From positions 9,176,001-9,240,000 of the forward strand of contig NC_061461.1 of assembly GCF_022581195.2 (NCBI RefSeq): 64,000 nucleotides of DNA, given 5' to 3'. The notes beneath the pieces were generated by a model. That model made no database searches. It was not told the origin of the DNA and worked only from the letters and a program-made list of their open reading frames with translations. The position numbers and the translations under genes were made by a program. Below are positions 36,601-48,835 of the stretch, piece by piece. Each line of letters begins with the position of its first letter. The stretch's first letter is position 1. This stretch comes from Helicoverpa zea (lineage: Eukaryota > Arthropoda > Insecta > Lepidoptera > Noctuidae).

Positions 36601-37552
36601 AAAAATAAATAAAAGTAACATTGTTACATGATTTACCCATACGGTTCCTACGTATAGAACATAGCTAAAACACATAATAAATCTTTTGAAGGCCAAAAGG
36701 GTCATTACTATGTTCATGGCTAAAATAATTACCATAATCATACCTACTGTTATATAATACAGGCCCATGTGATGCCTTTGTATGTTACATATGCGTAGAA
36801 AATTATGATTTTAATCTAAATAATTGTGGTAATGTGTGCAAGCAACTGTAACTAACGAACATATGACAAAAAATTGCACGCGAATGTATAAATGGTTCTA
36901 TTTTAAATTTTTTAGGTGTAAATTAACATGAAAATGAATTGGTTATTATTTAAATGAGCGCCCTAACGAGTACATAACCGGGATATAAGGAGAACTAAAC
37001 TAAAAAAAAACATGACTAGGTACTTTATTTTCCTTGTCATTAGGTACTGAATTAATTCCATCCAAGCCATAAATGAGCTTCATTTGTTTTATTTGAATCC
37101 CATTTCCCATGACCGACTAATGTTCTAGCAAACCTTTTTTGCCTCATGTTAGGTAGAATGGAGTACCTATTTTAATAGCATTTATATGAAATAAAAAAAA
37201 ACTAATATAGGTATTGGTAATCTTCTCATGAAAATGTTACAAGGTTCACAAAATTATTTATGTTCACGACTGCATGATATCTCTATGAAATGTGTGTCAT
37301 GATATCATTTGGTACGTCGCATGTGTGTCATTAGGATTAGACCTTAAGTTAATGAAGTAAACAAACGTTGCTTAACCTTATGACACTTATCTGGTGAACG
37401 CCCTACAGTTAACTCTAATTTGCTGTTATCTATTCAAGGTCTGAAAATCAATTCTCTGGACCTAGGGGCTAATGATTTCTTTAGATTTAACTTTTCAACA
37501 ACGATAGTCGTGACCATTCGACATAGGCACACAATACTTACTACCCAAGTCA

Positions 37553-37650
37553 TCATCATCATCATCCTAGCGTTGTCCCGGTTGCCCCTCCGGGCCTGGG
37601 GTCCGCTTTCCTGCTACTTCTCCTCCACTTCGCTCGGTCTTCGGCATACC
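37553..37650 (+). repeat. Repeat with (cat)n and gtccgctttcctgctacttc
   Basis: (atc)n, then agcgttgtcccggttgcccc and ttcgctcggtcttcggcata. Recognised as a lepidopteran interspersed family; intergenic. Confidence 0.55.
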
Positions 37651-39827
37651 TAACTAAAAAACAGATTTTGTTTTTGTAACGTAACCAACAAGTAACGCTG
37701 CTTGAATAGACTAATTAAGCGTCATCTTAAATTTTAGCTAATTAGTTCGACGTTAACACTTACTGCTTATTTAAGAATTAATTTAACCTTGAACATTTAA
37801 AACAGTACACAGAAGTCTGACCGACAAATCAACGTGACCCTTTCATGAGCAACATGAATGTGCCCCATTCATTGTGGATAACAACCGTTTGTAAAACGTA
37901 ACCACCTACGAGCCGTCTGTCGTAAAGTTTACTATCAATCTAATGTTCGACGGAGCAATCACGACAATTGACCCACACATGTAGTGGGACCGGGTTAAAT
38001 CATTACATCAGCAGTTCAACACTTTTAATTAAACGGCCTCGAAGGCTCAGGAATGCCTATTTTAATAGGTTCAGAGTTTACACCCCAGTAAATTATTTAA
38101 GAACCACGAAACGCAGCAATTATTTTTCGGATATCGAAATGTGAAACAAACGTTACATATGGCTTTTAAATGAATGATTTTGAGTTTCAGTTTGATTAAG
38201 AAACAAAACTAGTTAAGTAAACTGCATCACATTTCAGTCCACATTCAAATCTTGAACTACCTAATTGAACATCTAACATCCAAGAAAATACTCCCATATG
38301 ACGGATATTAAATACGAATTCAACTGCATGTCGTTTGAGCAAAACATATTGCACGGCAATTAAATTCGAACTTGAACTAGGTACTATTAATCTGATTGAT
38401 ATATAGCACCTAGGCAATTATAGCTATCGGTAGATAATATATTACGTAGAACAACAGGACATATGAACGATTTGTCAGTAATAAAGCCTAATACAGGATA
38501 TTTATTAATAGGTAGGGAAATTAAAACCCACGAGACATAATTTATACAATAAACGTGCCTATCATGATTGATCATAAGTGATTGTTGAACATATATATAA
38601 CAACATAATTTATGAGTACGGAGATAAAGATTACATTAGGTTTTCCGTATGTTGTCGCACTTCCTACTTTTAGTTCCGCAGTAGATCTGAGAAGCTTAAT
38701 TTTTGCAATATTGCAGGAAAAATATTACTTCCGAAAATTATTAACGTTGAGTGAATTTATACAAGGTGACAGTAACGGGAGGGTTACTAATTTAATTTAG
38801 TTCCTTCTTTATTGTTTGTAAAAGCTATTGAGAACTTTGCTTGGAAAAGTTGTTTAAGTTATTGTCATAAATATTTTTTTCCCAGCATAAAGCTGTAGGT
38901 TTTTATTTTTGGACAGACAAAACCAGGACATACTTTAGATGACAATAGTTTTGCTGATCGACAGTCGTAGATGAACTAGAAAACTAGTTACATAATATAT
39001 CTAAACTTCGGTAAAAGTCATTGAAATTCGCGATGTTCACCATAATTTCCATTTGCGATAGACTGTACGGACGCAAGGTTGTTGACCGGCGCGTCTGGTG
39101 CAACGCGCGCGTGTGTTACATCAGCCGACCTTGCCCGACACGGAACAATGACAACGACTGTAATGCACTTCGTGGCTTTCAGCTGTCCTAGGCGAAGCCT
39201 TGCTAATGTTACAGTCTGTAAAACCTTCCAGAAACTTACTAGAACTGATTAATTTGGCGATAAGTTGTGTAAAAAACTTAGGTATGCCTTAACAATTCAA
39301 TGAGTTGTATGACCTCAACTTCGAATTACAATTCTAATTTTAAATGACGATTGTAATAACACTTATTTAGTATCCATTACTGTTAACATACACCATTTTA
39401 TTATTGAAGTATCATCACATAATAAAAAAAATCGGAATGATTCCGTTTTTACCAAAGCATGGTCACCCTACTCAAGGTCACGTTCGTTGAGCAGCTCGTC
39501 TGAATCATTCATCGTCATCACGTCAGTAGCCGGTCGGTACTCGAATGTTTTGCTACCGAAACAATAATATATGCGAACTGACCACACCTTTTAGTTAAAA
39601 TTATCCGACAGTATTTTATGTTGTTTTAAAACATTTTATTTATAGTTCATATTGGCATTGACGTGTAGTAAAGTAAAGCACTTCCCGCTTATTACATTTT
39701 CTTAGCTTTATTTCAATACAATGTAACGAATTTGATACAATTCCATATATTACAGCACTGATAATTAAGTACATAAGTACAAAAATTGCAGTAAGATTAT
39801 GTTGCGTGCGTCACAAACTATTACCGT

Positions 39828-39965
39828 CTTACCACAAAAACTTTTAAACGTCAGTTTATGCCTTGTCTAAAAAAATGTCAAATTATGACGTTGACATATG
39901 GTTCATTTTGCAGCCAAAATTTTATTAGACAAGTGTAAAACAGGGTTTAAAGTTTTTGTAGTAAG
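39828..39965 (+). mobile_element. 138-bp MITE, copy A
   Basis: Ends cttaccacaaaaactttt and its inverse aaagtttttgtagtaag. Reverse-complement of copy B (61482-61619) with a single mismatch; similarity may extend about 4 bases further each side. Confidence 0.85.
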
Positions 39966-41596
39966 GCCCCTTAGGTTTTCCACCAACGGATTTACGAAAC
40001 CCCGTCCTAATCTCACGAAGATAATCTTTAGCTGTCTCACACAGTGAGTCAGCTTGGTTGTTCTTAGGTAAATTTTAAATGTTAAATGTAGATTAAAAGC
40101 TTCGGTAAAACCAATTTATGCATAGGTAAGAACTTATTTTAAGTATCACACAGAACACCATATTTCAATATTTGGTAGGATGCATTTCTGGGCAGGTGCC
40201 TACTAGATTTTTTGAACATAAAAGTCATCTGCATTATTGCAGAGTGGAAAAGAAAGTTTAACTCCGGACTTCTCTCAAAGCAATAAAGTGGGCCCTAAAT
40301 AGCCATTTCTAAAATATGCCATCAATACATACCCTCCTACTTGTTGCCTGTTGCCTTAACAAGAAGGCTGACTGCCAAGTCTCTTAGTTGTTTATGTTTT
40401 TTTGTGAAAAAAAAAAGAAAAAAAAAAAAATAACACTTCCACAAAGTACCAGGTATCTGCAGCGTGTAACATTATAACTAAATTACATCAACCGGATTGG
40501 ATTTCCCTGCAGATTGTTATGCGGTTAAAATAAATTAAACAAATAGGTGGCCAATACTTGAAGGTAAATAAGTTGTCGCATTGCCAAGGCAATCGAAAAT
40601 GATAACGAATACGCTTATGAATGCGGATATTCAAATCGAAAAAATGCGCATTCAGCTTCTTTATCAAACGAAAATAGCACGGTCTTATGTCAACAACACT
40701 CGGATGAAATTCCAAATAGCCATGAAGAAACGAGAACACGCAACATGATGCCAAACGTGTGTACACACACTTACTACAGCCACCACGTGACGACGACATC
40801 AACAAGACACGCCTTCCATTGAACACTACAAACTCATTTGCATACAAATGTCCCCCATACTGACAGCAATGAAACCAGAAACAAATCCGTCATCAGATTG
40901 TCGCTGACTCACGTGGATGATGTAACATCTCTCAAGCTTGCACCAGACGAATTCCCGAGAAAGAAACATTTGAACTTTTATTAGCAAAAAATCCGCAACT
41001 GGTCTGCATAACCTTGGTGTTTGACAGCACGGTAAATTAGCTGTCACAATTAAAAATAACTGAGAGAAATAAACGGAAGTAACTCACAAGACAGATTGTA
41101 TCTGCTATCTTTATGTTTAATCTCAAACACGATTTGCGGAAACATAGAAATTGTAAAGTTTTTCGAGTTCAACAGTTAAATTGAAGAAAAAAAAAATAAG
41201 AACAAAAAAAACGATACAGTCCATCGTAATCATATTATATGGCTACCCTACTTATATTAAGGACGCTACAAGACGAACTGGTAACTGATACTTTTATCGA
41301 TAAACGTTGACAACACGCAACTTTTTTACTGGATTAATCGCGATCCTCGGATCAAAATCATATTATAATCTGAAGATTTTCCAGCAAGTGGGTAAATCGG
41401 CCAAGGCGGTTAGAGGAGGTCAGTAAAGTACTAAATTGTTAAATAATTACTCGTGAGGCATTTTCTATGCCATTCTCTATAATTTATAAATTAACTGAGT
41501 TTAGGTTTTACGATGTAATTTAATTAGTTTAGAATAATTTAGTCAGCCGAGCCGCTGAACTTGACTTATTAAAATAAATTGAAGCAATCATTTAAG

Positions 41597-41720
41597 AAGT
41601 TTTGGCGGCCTAGCGGGTAAAGAACCAACCATCGGTTTCAAGTATGAGTATATGGGTTCGATTCCAGGTCACAAAAGTACTGTCGCGCAACTTTGCAACT
41701 TTTCTAAGTTTGTATATACT
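41597..41720 (+). mobile_element. Second SINE head copy (tRNA-derived part)
   Basis: A-box-like ggcggcctagcgggtaaag and B box ggttcgattcc (41655-41665), followed by the same ctaagtttgtat as in the SINE at 30063. The LINE-like tail is missing; an A-rich run follows. Confidence 0.7.
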
Positions 41721-41953
41721 AACATAAAAAAATATAAAAAAACAATAAATAATGTAAATAATGAAGTAATAAGAAAACATGGAGGATCACACGGACATGT
41801 CATGTATTATAACTACTTCTAAAAAAAACAATGTAGCTTACAGGTACCTTACAAACAAAAAAAATACTATAATATGTCCACTATAATATCCCATCCGATC
41901 AACCGTACAACGATAAATGAATAGATTATTTTAATACAACAACAACGATTATA

Positions 41954-42176
41954 GTTCGGCCATTCAGAGAATGCGTTCCTGACACGTCGCGATTGAACTG
42001 ACGACGTAATAACATTCATTGATTATTGATATAATAATGTTGTTTTAATGCTCCTCAATTGTTAAAACGGTAAACAACCAGCAAAAATATTTTTATCGTA
42101 ACTGCAACGCCATTGCAAAGTTACGTCGTCAGTTCAATCGCGACGTGTCAGGAACGCATTCTCTGAATGGCCGAAC
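41954..42176. mobile_element. 223-bp MITE derived from the third-level element
   Basis: Perfect 56-bp terminal inverted repeats (41954-42009 and 42121-42176), flanked by TATA on both sides. Read in reverse complement, its first 168 bases match 6915-7082 without a difference. It is therefore one end of the larger element closed by an inverted copy of its own terminus, a foldback deletion derivative. Confidence 0.9.
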
Positions 42177-42839
42177 TATAAAACATAGGTAATGTGAACT
42201 ATTTCCGTCATTCTGGGACCTTAACAGCCGGAACCGTAGTTCCGATACAAACTCCTACCATGCATTGTATACAATTATGTCTATTGTCATCACACAATGG
42301 CCAGACATTTTAAATGTCATCATTAATCTGTCCGTCGTGATGATCATGTAAATGTTCAATAAGGTAAACTGGTTTTTATAAACCTTTTTGGTCTGACTTG
42401 ACTTGAACCATGATTCCACCTTCTTACAGAAAAAAAATCCTGTCTGCCGGTTTCCTGAGATTTTTGCCTACCAAATTAGGTGTTAATGTAAAAGTAATAA
42501 TTAATACGATTGAGATATTATTTTGGCCCCCAATGTTTGGATAAATAAACGGTTAAGATTACGTCATTGAGACTATCAGACAGTTCACAATTCAGTAATA
42601 AACAAATGATATATCTACTGACACAGCGGAAACAGACGTCATAATAGTTCATTCAACAATAACAATACGAAGATTTGCTATTAACAACTTTATGATAAGG
42701 AATACTTATAAATGTTGTTATACTACTCGTATTTAATGTTAAAACTCGCTTTGAATATTAAAATAAAATAAACATGTGGTATTTATGCTTCGCAGTATAA
42801 GTATCACAAAAGAATTTAAAAACCAACCGTCCGGTCCCC

Positions 42840-43200
42840 TCCCTACCTATATTTTATGACACGACCAATAAGCGCTCAGGTCCTGAATCGCGCAAGCGAA
42901 GTTTTTATTGCGTTTGGGACACGGACGCGATTACAAGGACTTAAGGCAGGGGTCCGTTTCTGCTCAGTGAACCAGTGGTTTGGGGTAGAGCTGTTCGAAT
43001 CTACCTCACCGCACGCATCGAGTTCTCCCGGTTTGGGGACCCGGGTCCTCATGCGGCGGGCAGCACAGACTGCATTCACTCCGATATGAAGCCTTCATGA
43101 CCGCTATCCCGTCATAGGTGGAATGCCTTCGGTCCCAAGCGACCAGTCCCAAGTTCGGAGGGTACTTGTATTCTCCACACCACTGCAGCAGAAAATTTGA
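42840..43200. other. GC-rich unassigned block
   Basis: Markedly GC-rich compared with flanks (for example ggacccgggtcctcatgcgg). Complementary open frames of about 70 codons exist on both strands, which is a composition effect. Could be a fragment of a mobile element or of unrelated DNA; I do not recognise it. Confidence 0.35.
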
Positions 43201-44702
43201 CTTCCTTTTGTACCGCTAGAAAAGTTTTTTCTTTCATACATATTTAAGGACTTTTAAGGTATTTATTCAGGTGGAAATGGCGAAACAAAATATGACTAAT
43301 ATGTTAATTTCAGTAAACTTTATTTCAAGTTTTGAATCAGCTAGCGTTTTTTTATTTTTAAAATTACAACTTTATAAAAAAGCTTCATTCAGCTAGCGGG
43401 AATACCTTTTTACAAAACGCGGAAAATGTCATGACGAAGGCGTGTTACAAACAGTTAATTAGCAATGTTATTAGTATCGGGTTGTGACCTCGACGCAGTT
43501 TTACGATATCAGTCATGTGCTTCACTTCTGCGAAGTTCAGCTGATGTTTGTGCATGTTTATCCCCGTAAACCGGTTAATCTTTTTAAATTAGTTTTAGAA
43601 GTATAGAAGATGGTGGTGTGCACTAGCTTTATGTTCATGATTGGTGAAGTTTTATTACCCAAACCGCGGGTTAAAGGAAGATTTTGAGTGTTTGCATTTT
43701 AGTCAATGATCCCAAAATGTTGGTACGCGATGCATTGTTATAAAAAGTTCGAGACCATTGTTAAATGATTGTAAACAATCTCCATGATGAATAGTGCTTC
43801 TTATGTTGATATACAGACTTGAACGTACTCGTCTCGTGTTCATATAGCACGTTTTCCACGTGATTTTCCAACATATAATTGATGGATAGTCTTCAAATCA
43901 AGTTTTTACGAGCATTAACACCGCAAATCTAGACATTTATAAGTATTGTTTGGTTTTTCCTCAATCACTTTTTATCAAGATTGACCCATCACGTTTTATG
44001 AAGAGAGCTATGTTATTAGACTCGATAACTTTTAATTTAGATAGGTAGGTAAGTATATGTTATTCAGGAACCGTAAGTATCTATGATAAGGTGTATTTAA
44101 TAACAATGCAAAGGAACCAGCACATGTCAATGCCAATTAAAGATAAAATAATGAAATGCATTTTGTACTTCCTTAACCAACGGTTACAGTACCTACGTGC
44201 AGTAATTTTTTTTTGGTTCCTTAGATTATTTTTCCTGCCTACATTTTAGAGCCCTTGCACGTAGCAAACTTTTGTCGCTTATCATTCGGGCATGAATGAT
44301 ATTGACATTACAATAATCAGGTTTTGGGCTTGTATTAGGATGACTAAAGAGTTATGTTGAATAAGTAATTTGATCTGATTCACGATTACCTTCAAAATAA
44401 ACTAACTATTAAACAACAGTTTAATCTGCAGTGTGTGTGGCCTCTTAATAATATAGGAAGAATAAAAACCCCTGCGACCACTTCTCGGAAATTTATCAAT
44501 GACGCAAATCTTTATTTCCGCAAAATTTTTAAGCATGTTCCATCACTACATAATCTTCTAGTTAAACAATGATTGACGTCAACAGACAACGCCAAGTTAA
44601 AGTTAGCCACAGTTTTGCGAAAAAACTTTGTATTTTTCTGATATAATTATATTATTATGTTAAATCTCTAGTTGTTGAGTCCTTTTTTGAGAGCTTTTTT
44701 TA

Positions 44703-44830
44703 TGGCAAATAATCGTACACCCCTTCCGCAGTGGATGCAGTGTACGGGGGTGTCAGACTCTTACTGACCAAAACCCACCGTGTTCCTTCCTATTCCTAAG
44801 CCCTTTATGTACCTACCAGGGCCGACCGAG
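44703..44830 (+). repeat. Interspersed repeat related to 28200-28440
   Basis: Contains gtgtcagactcttactgacc and agccctttatgtacctacca; a diverged copy of the repeat at 28200. No intact frame. Confidence 0.45.
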
Positions 44831-45329
44831 GTAACAATCTTCGGAGGCCTGAATCACTAATAGGTACTTACTTAGGCTCATTTAAAGTACCTCCCTAAAT
44901 TGATCTCTACTTACAACAATAATTAGTTTAAGAACATGACACGAGCAAGTTGATTGCCCTGTAATTGTAAACATCTGTGTCACAGATAATTGCAAAACAA
45001 TTAACAGCTATCTGCTTAAATGTACTGAGTATCAACCTTCTGTTATGTAACGTTTTATATTCTTCAGGCTTTAATGCATAATACAGTAATTAAGGATAAC
45101 GTTTAATCTACGCCAAAATAAGTTTTTGTAACGGTTAAGGACTTCAATTATAAGGATGCAAACTGAAATTTTATTAATGTTATTGTTTAGAAATAAAACA
45201 AAACTTTGATAAATTTCAATAAAAAAGAGATTAAACAGGCGACATTATAAATATGTTAAATATTGACAAAAATATTTAAAGATAAACCATCAGCATCATT
45301 AACCCAATTAATTGGCCGGGATTGGCTTC

Positions 45330-45545
45330 TATAGGAGGTATGGGATTAAAAGAAATAATATACTAATTTGATATTGAAATATTTATTCTATACTTTAAAT
45401 GGTACTTGGAAGCAATACGTCCGTCTAACAAGATCCCGTGACGCAGTGTGTGTAGAGTTAAATAAACAGTAGATTGTTCAGATAGAACAAAGAACAATGT
45501 TATCGAAAGTTAGGGGTATTAGTTTTTGCTTTATATAATCCAACA
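45330..45545 (-). repeat. Copia 3' LTR (coding-strand sense)
   Basis: 216 bp, no difference seen from the 5' LTR. Preceded on the coding strand by a G-rich polypurine tract and followed by the target duplication GCTTC. Confidence 0.95.
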
Positions 45546-45560
45546 CGCCCCCTCAAAAAT
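45546..45560 (-). other. Copia polypurine tract
   Basis: Coding-strand TTTTTGAGGGGGCG lies immediately before the 3' LTR, where plus-strand DNA synthesis is primed in LTR elements. Confidence 0.75.
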
Positions 45561-45786
45561 TAATCCCTAACTTTTAGTCATTCGTTAGTTTACTATACAG
45601 TATCTAGTCTACAATTCAACATTACAAAGTGAATACCAACTTAAATACGACGTAACATATTATACTTCCAAGTAAGGTCTGGGACAACTGTACAATAATG
45701 GTCCAACATTTGCTGCACAGGATCAGGGAAAACCCAGAAAAACCTGATCAGACCATTTCATAATGAAATTGTACTTAAATTAAAAC

Positions 45787-48700
45787 TTATTCTATACCCA
45801 ATCCTTTTCTCAGTCTTATAAAAGACACGACTGGTAAAGGTTTTGTCAACAAGTCTGCCAACTGGTTACCTGTGGAAATATAATTTAATTTTATTACATT
45901 TTTCTCGACTTGTTCTCTAGAGAAATGATATTTTATATCTATGTGTTTGGACCTTTTATGACTTGTTGGATTATTAGCTATGCTAATACATCCGTTATTA
46001 TCTTCATATAAAATAATGGGCTTAGTAATTTTTAAGTTTATGCTTTCTGCCAGAGACTTAAGCCATAATGCTTCTTTAACAGCTTCATATAAAGCCATAT
46101 ATTCGGATTCAGTAGACGAGACCGCTACTGATGTTTGTCTCTTTGTACACCATGTAATTGTATTTTGATCAAATAATTTAAACACATATCCAGTAGTGCT
46201 TTTCCTATCATTACAATCGTGGCCACCCCAATCTGAGTCGACATATCCACTTAGGATGTTATTGTAATTATTTCTTGTATATGTTAACTTCAAATCAATT
46301 GTGCCTTTGATATATCTTAAAACTCGCTTTAAGCATAACCACAATTCTTTATTGTTCTTATTTGTGTACCGACTTAAAATATTTACGCATGTACTTAAGT
46401 CAGGACGCGTACAAAGCATAATGTACATTAAACAACCGATCAGGTGACGGCATGGTGCGTCACACTTCTTATCAGCGTTAAGAGCTTCATAGTTTAATTT
46501 AAGCTCCATCGGTGTGTTTATAGGATTGCAATCACTCATATTAAATTTATTCAAAACGGTTTTAATGTAAGCACTTTGGTCTAAAGTAATTTTATCATGG
46601 TGTCTCTCTATTTTAATGCCCAAAAATAATTTGATATCGTGTAAGTCGGTCATTTCGAATTTAGTCATTAAATATGCTTTGAAATTATTCATTGTTTGCA
46701 AATCTGCACATGCTATAACCAAATCATCGACGTACAAGATTACGTAAATATTTTTAGAAATGTCTCCTTTACCTTTCATATATATACACCTATCTACTGG
46801 GGAGTTCTGAAAACCTATTTCTTTGAGACATTGTTCAAATGTTTCGTACCAACATCTAGCTGATTGTTTTAAGCCATAAAGAGCTTTGTTTAATTTGCAT
46901 ACGTAATTATCTTTACATTTTACACCTTCAGGAACTTTCATGTAGATTTCTTCCTTTAGTGTACCATTTAGAAATGCTGTTTTTACATCCATATGATGAA
47001 TCAGTAAATTATATTGATTTGCGTAGCTAATTAAGAATCTAAAGCTTGCTATTCTAGCAACTGGTGCAAATGTTTCATTATAATCACTAAGATATTCTTG
47101 ACTGAAACCTCTAGCGACAAGACGTGCCTTATATCTTGAAGGTTGACCTGAAACGTCATTTTTAATAGTGAATATCCATTTACAGTCTACAATATTTTTA
47201 TTTGATGGTTTTGGTACTAATGTCCATGTATTATTTTTCTTAAGAGAATTGAGTTCTTCTCTGACTGCTTTTTCCCACTGATTCCTATCGTTCAGAGATT
47301 TAATTTCATTTAATGATTTTGGTATATTACTTGTGATGGATAACGCACTATAGACATCATAGTCATTTTCATTATATGATTTACGCGAACATGTTTTCAG
47401 TCTTTCACTTCTTCGTAAATTTAAAAATTCATCAGGTTTATCCTGATTTTTGTGTTTCAAACTACTCTCAGATTCATTTTCAGGTTCATTCGGTATTTCA
47501 TGACTACCGATTTTTCGAATTTTACTTGTACTGCATTCATCAGATTGAGAGCTATCTGATTTAGGGCCAGAACTATGAGACTTATAAGACACTGATTTTG
47601 TTACGGAGTCATTATCAGTTTCGTCTTGGGAATATGTATTATTACTCCGTTCAGGTCGTAATGAAGGCCTAGATTCGATAAAATTAGTCTCATCAATTAC
47701 AACGTCCCTTACAGTTTCATATTTTTCGAATTCTGTATTCCAAACTTTATAACCATTGGGTTCATAACCTACCAGTATTCCTTTCCACGACCTATTGTCA
47801 AATTTGTTTTTACTGGTTTTATTATGAACATATACAGTTGAACCGAAAACTCTGAGATTTTTAACGCTTGGTTTCCTATCATGCCACATCTCGTATGGTG
47901 TCTTTGATTGACTTAAAGCTTTCGTAGGCGTAATATTTATTAAATAAACTGCAGTTAAAACTGCATTTCCCCAAAAACGTTTTGATGCTTTAGTGCCATT
48001 TAACATAGCACGAGCTTTTTCTGTTATTGTGCGAACCATACGTTCTGCAACACCATTTAACTGTGGGGTCCTAGGAACTGTTAAATGATAGCTTATGCCT
48101 CTTTCTCTACAGTAGTTTTTCATTTCGGTGGATAAGTATTCACCACCGTTATCACTATAAAGATTTACTACTTTGAAATTGAATTTAGCCTCACTTTTAG
48201 CGACATAGTCTTTAAAAGCTGTAAACACTTCTGATTTGTAAGTTAACATATACACCACACAATCATGTGTGTATTCATCAACAAATAAAACAAAATAATT
48301 TCTGTTATCTATTGTTGGAGGTGTTATAGGACCACAAACATCTGAATGCACAATAAACAGAGGGCGTTTAATGTAACTTTTGTCTTTAACTTTATTAAAA
48401 GGCAGGCGAGTCTGCTTCCCATTTATGCATGCTTCACACAACTTATCATTTGGAGTTACGGTATTTATTTCATCTAAGTCATCAATCATCTTATGACATT
48501 TTAACTGCAGGAATTTAGTTTTACTTATATGTCCTAGGCGTTGATGCCATAATTCATATTTATTTTCATTAACATAACATGCTTGGGAAGCGGATTCCCC
48601 TTTTATTACTGGTATTTTAAACTCTAGAACTATAAGATTATTCAATGTCTTACCTTTCATGATGATTTTACCTTCCTTTGTAATTTGTGTGCCTTTGTCA

Positions 48701-48801
48701 TCAAATATTATGGTGAATCCTGCTTGCTGCATCTTTGATACCGATATTAAATTATATGGTACTTCGGCACAGAACAATACATTTGTAAGTATTCCTTGCA
48801 C
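45787..48801 (-). CDS. Copia integrase, reverse transcriptase and RNase H polyprotein
   Basis: 1004 codons counted from a GTG at 48801; the frame is open further upstream to the shift point and has no ATG of its own at its start, so it is really the continuation of the Gag-protease frame. In order: integrase zinc region (H86, H91, C122, C125), integrase core D154, D217 and E253 (D,D35E), a Ser/Asp-rich linker, reverse transcriptase with YVDD at about 690-693, and RNase H with GYVDSDW (D855). It ends at the usual short tail after ADLLTKPLP. All catalytic residues I can check are present and the frame is otherwise uninterrupted. Confidence 0.95.
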   Translation of the reverse strand: MQGILTNVLFCAEVPYNLISVSKMQQAGFTIIFDDKGTQITKEGKIIMKGKTLNNLIVLEFKIPVIKGESASQACYVNENKYELWHQRLGHISKTKFLQLKCHKMIDDLDEINTVTPNDKLCEACINGKQTRLPFNKVKDKSYIKRPLFIVHSDVCGPITPPTIDNRNYFVLFVDEYTHDCVVYMLTYKSEVFTAFKDYVAKSEAKFNFKVVNLYSDNGGEYLSTEMKNYCRERGISYHLTVPRTPQLNGVAERMVRTITEKARAMLNGTKASKRFWGNAVLTAVYLINITPTKALSQSKTPYEMWHDRKPSVKNLRVFGSTVYVHNKTSKNKFDNRSWKGILVGYEPNGYKVWNTEFEKYETVRDVVIDETNFIESRPSLRPERSNNTYSQDETDNDSVTKSVSYKSHSSGPKSDSSQSDECSTSKIRKIGSHEIPNEPENESESSLKHKNQDKPDEFLNLRRSERLKTCSRKSYNENDYDVYSALSITSNIPKSLNEIKSLNDRNQWEKAVREELNSLKKNNTWTLVPKPSNKNIVDCKWIFTIKNDVSGQPSRYKARLVARGFSQEYLSDYNETFAPVARIASFRFLISYANQYNLLIHHMDVKTAFLNGTLKEEIYMKVPEGVKCKDNYVCKLNKALYGLKQSARCWYETFEQCLKEIGFQNSPVDRCIYMKGKGDISKNIYVILYVDDLVIACADLQTMNNFKAYLMTKFEMTDLHDIKLFLGIKIERHHDKITLDQSAYIKTVLNKFNMSDCNPINTPMELKLNYEALNADKKCDAPCRHLIGCLMYIMLCTRPDLSTCVNILSRYTNKNNKELWLCLKRVLRYIKGTIDLKLTYTRNNYNNILSGYVDSDWGGHDCNDRKSTTGYVFKLFDQNTITWCTKRQTSVAVSSTESEYMALYEAVKEALWLKSLAESINLKITKPIILYEDNNGCISIANNPTSHKRSKHIDIKYHFSREQVEKNVIKLNYISTGNQLADLLTKPLPVVSFIRLRKGLGIE

Positions 48802-48835
48802 TCCTGTTTGACTGATAAGATTTATGTTTCCCCTT

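Larger units (their letters stand above)
36601..45324. other. Intergenic DNA between the transporter and the Copia element
   Basis: Contains MITEs at 39828-39965 and 41954-42176, a SINE head at 41597-41720, repeats at 37553-37650 and 44703-44830 and the GC-rich block at 42840-43200. A short CpG-rich stretch at 39060-39145 is unexplained. The 119-codon minus frame at 40488-40847 shows no domain and is not called. Confidence 0.6.

Noticed and set aside
40488..40847. 119-codon minus-strand frame
   Set aside because: No domain, AT-driven codons and no transcript features; likely chance.
42856..43089. Overlapping open frames of about 70 codons on both strands
   Set aside because: A GC-composition effect in the 42.8-43.2 kb block; no domain on either strand.
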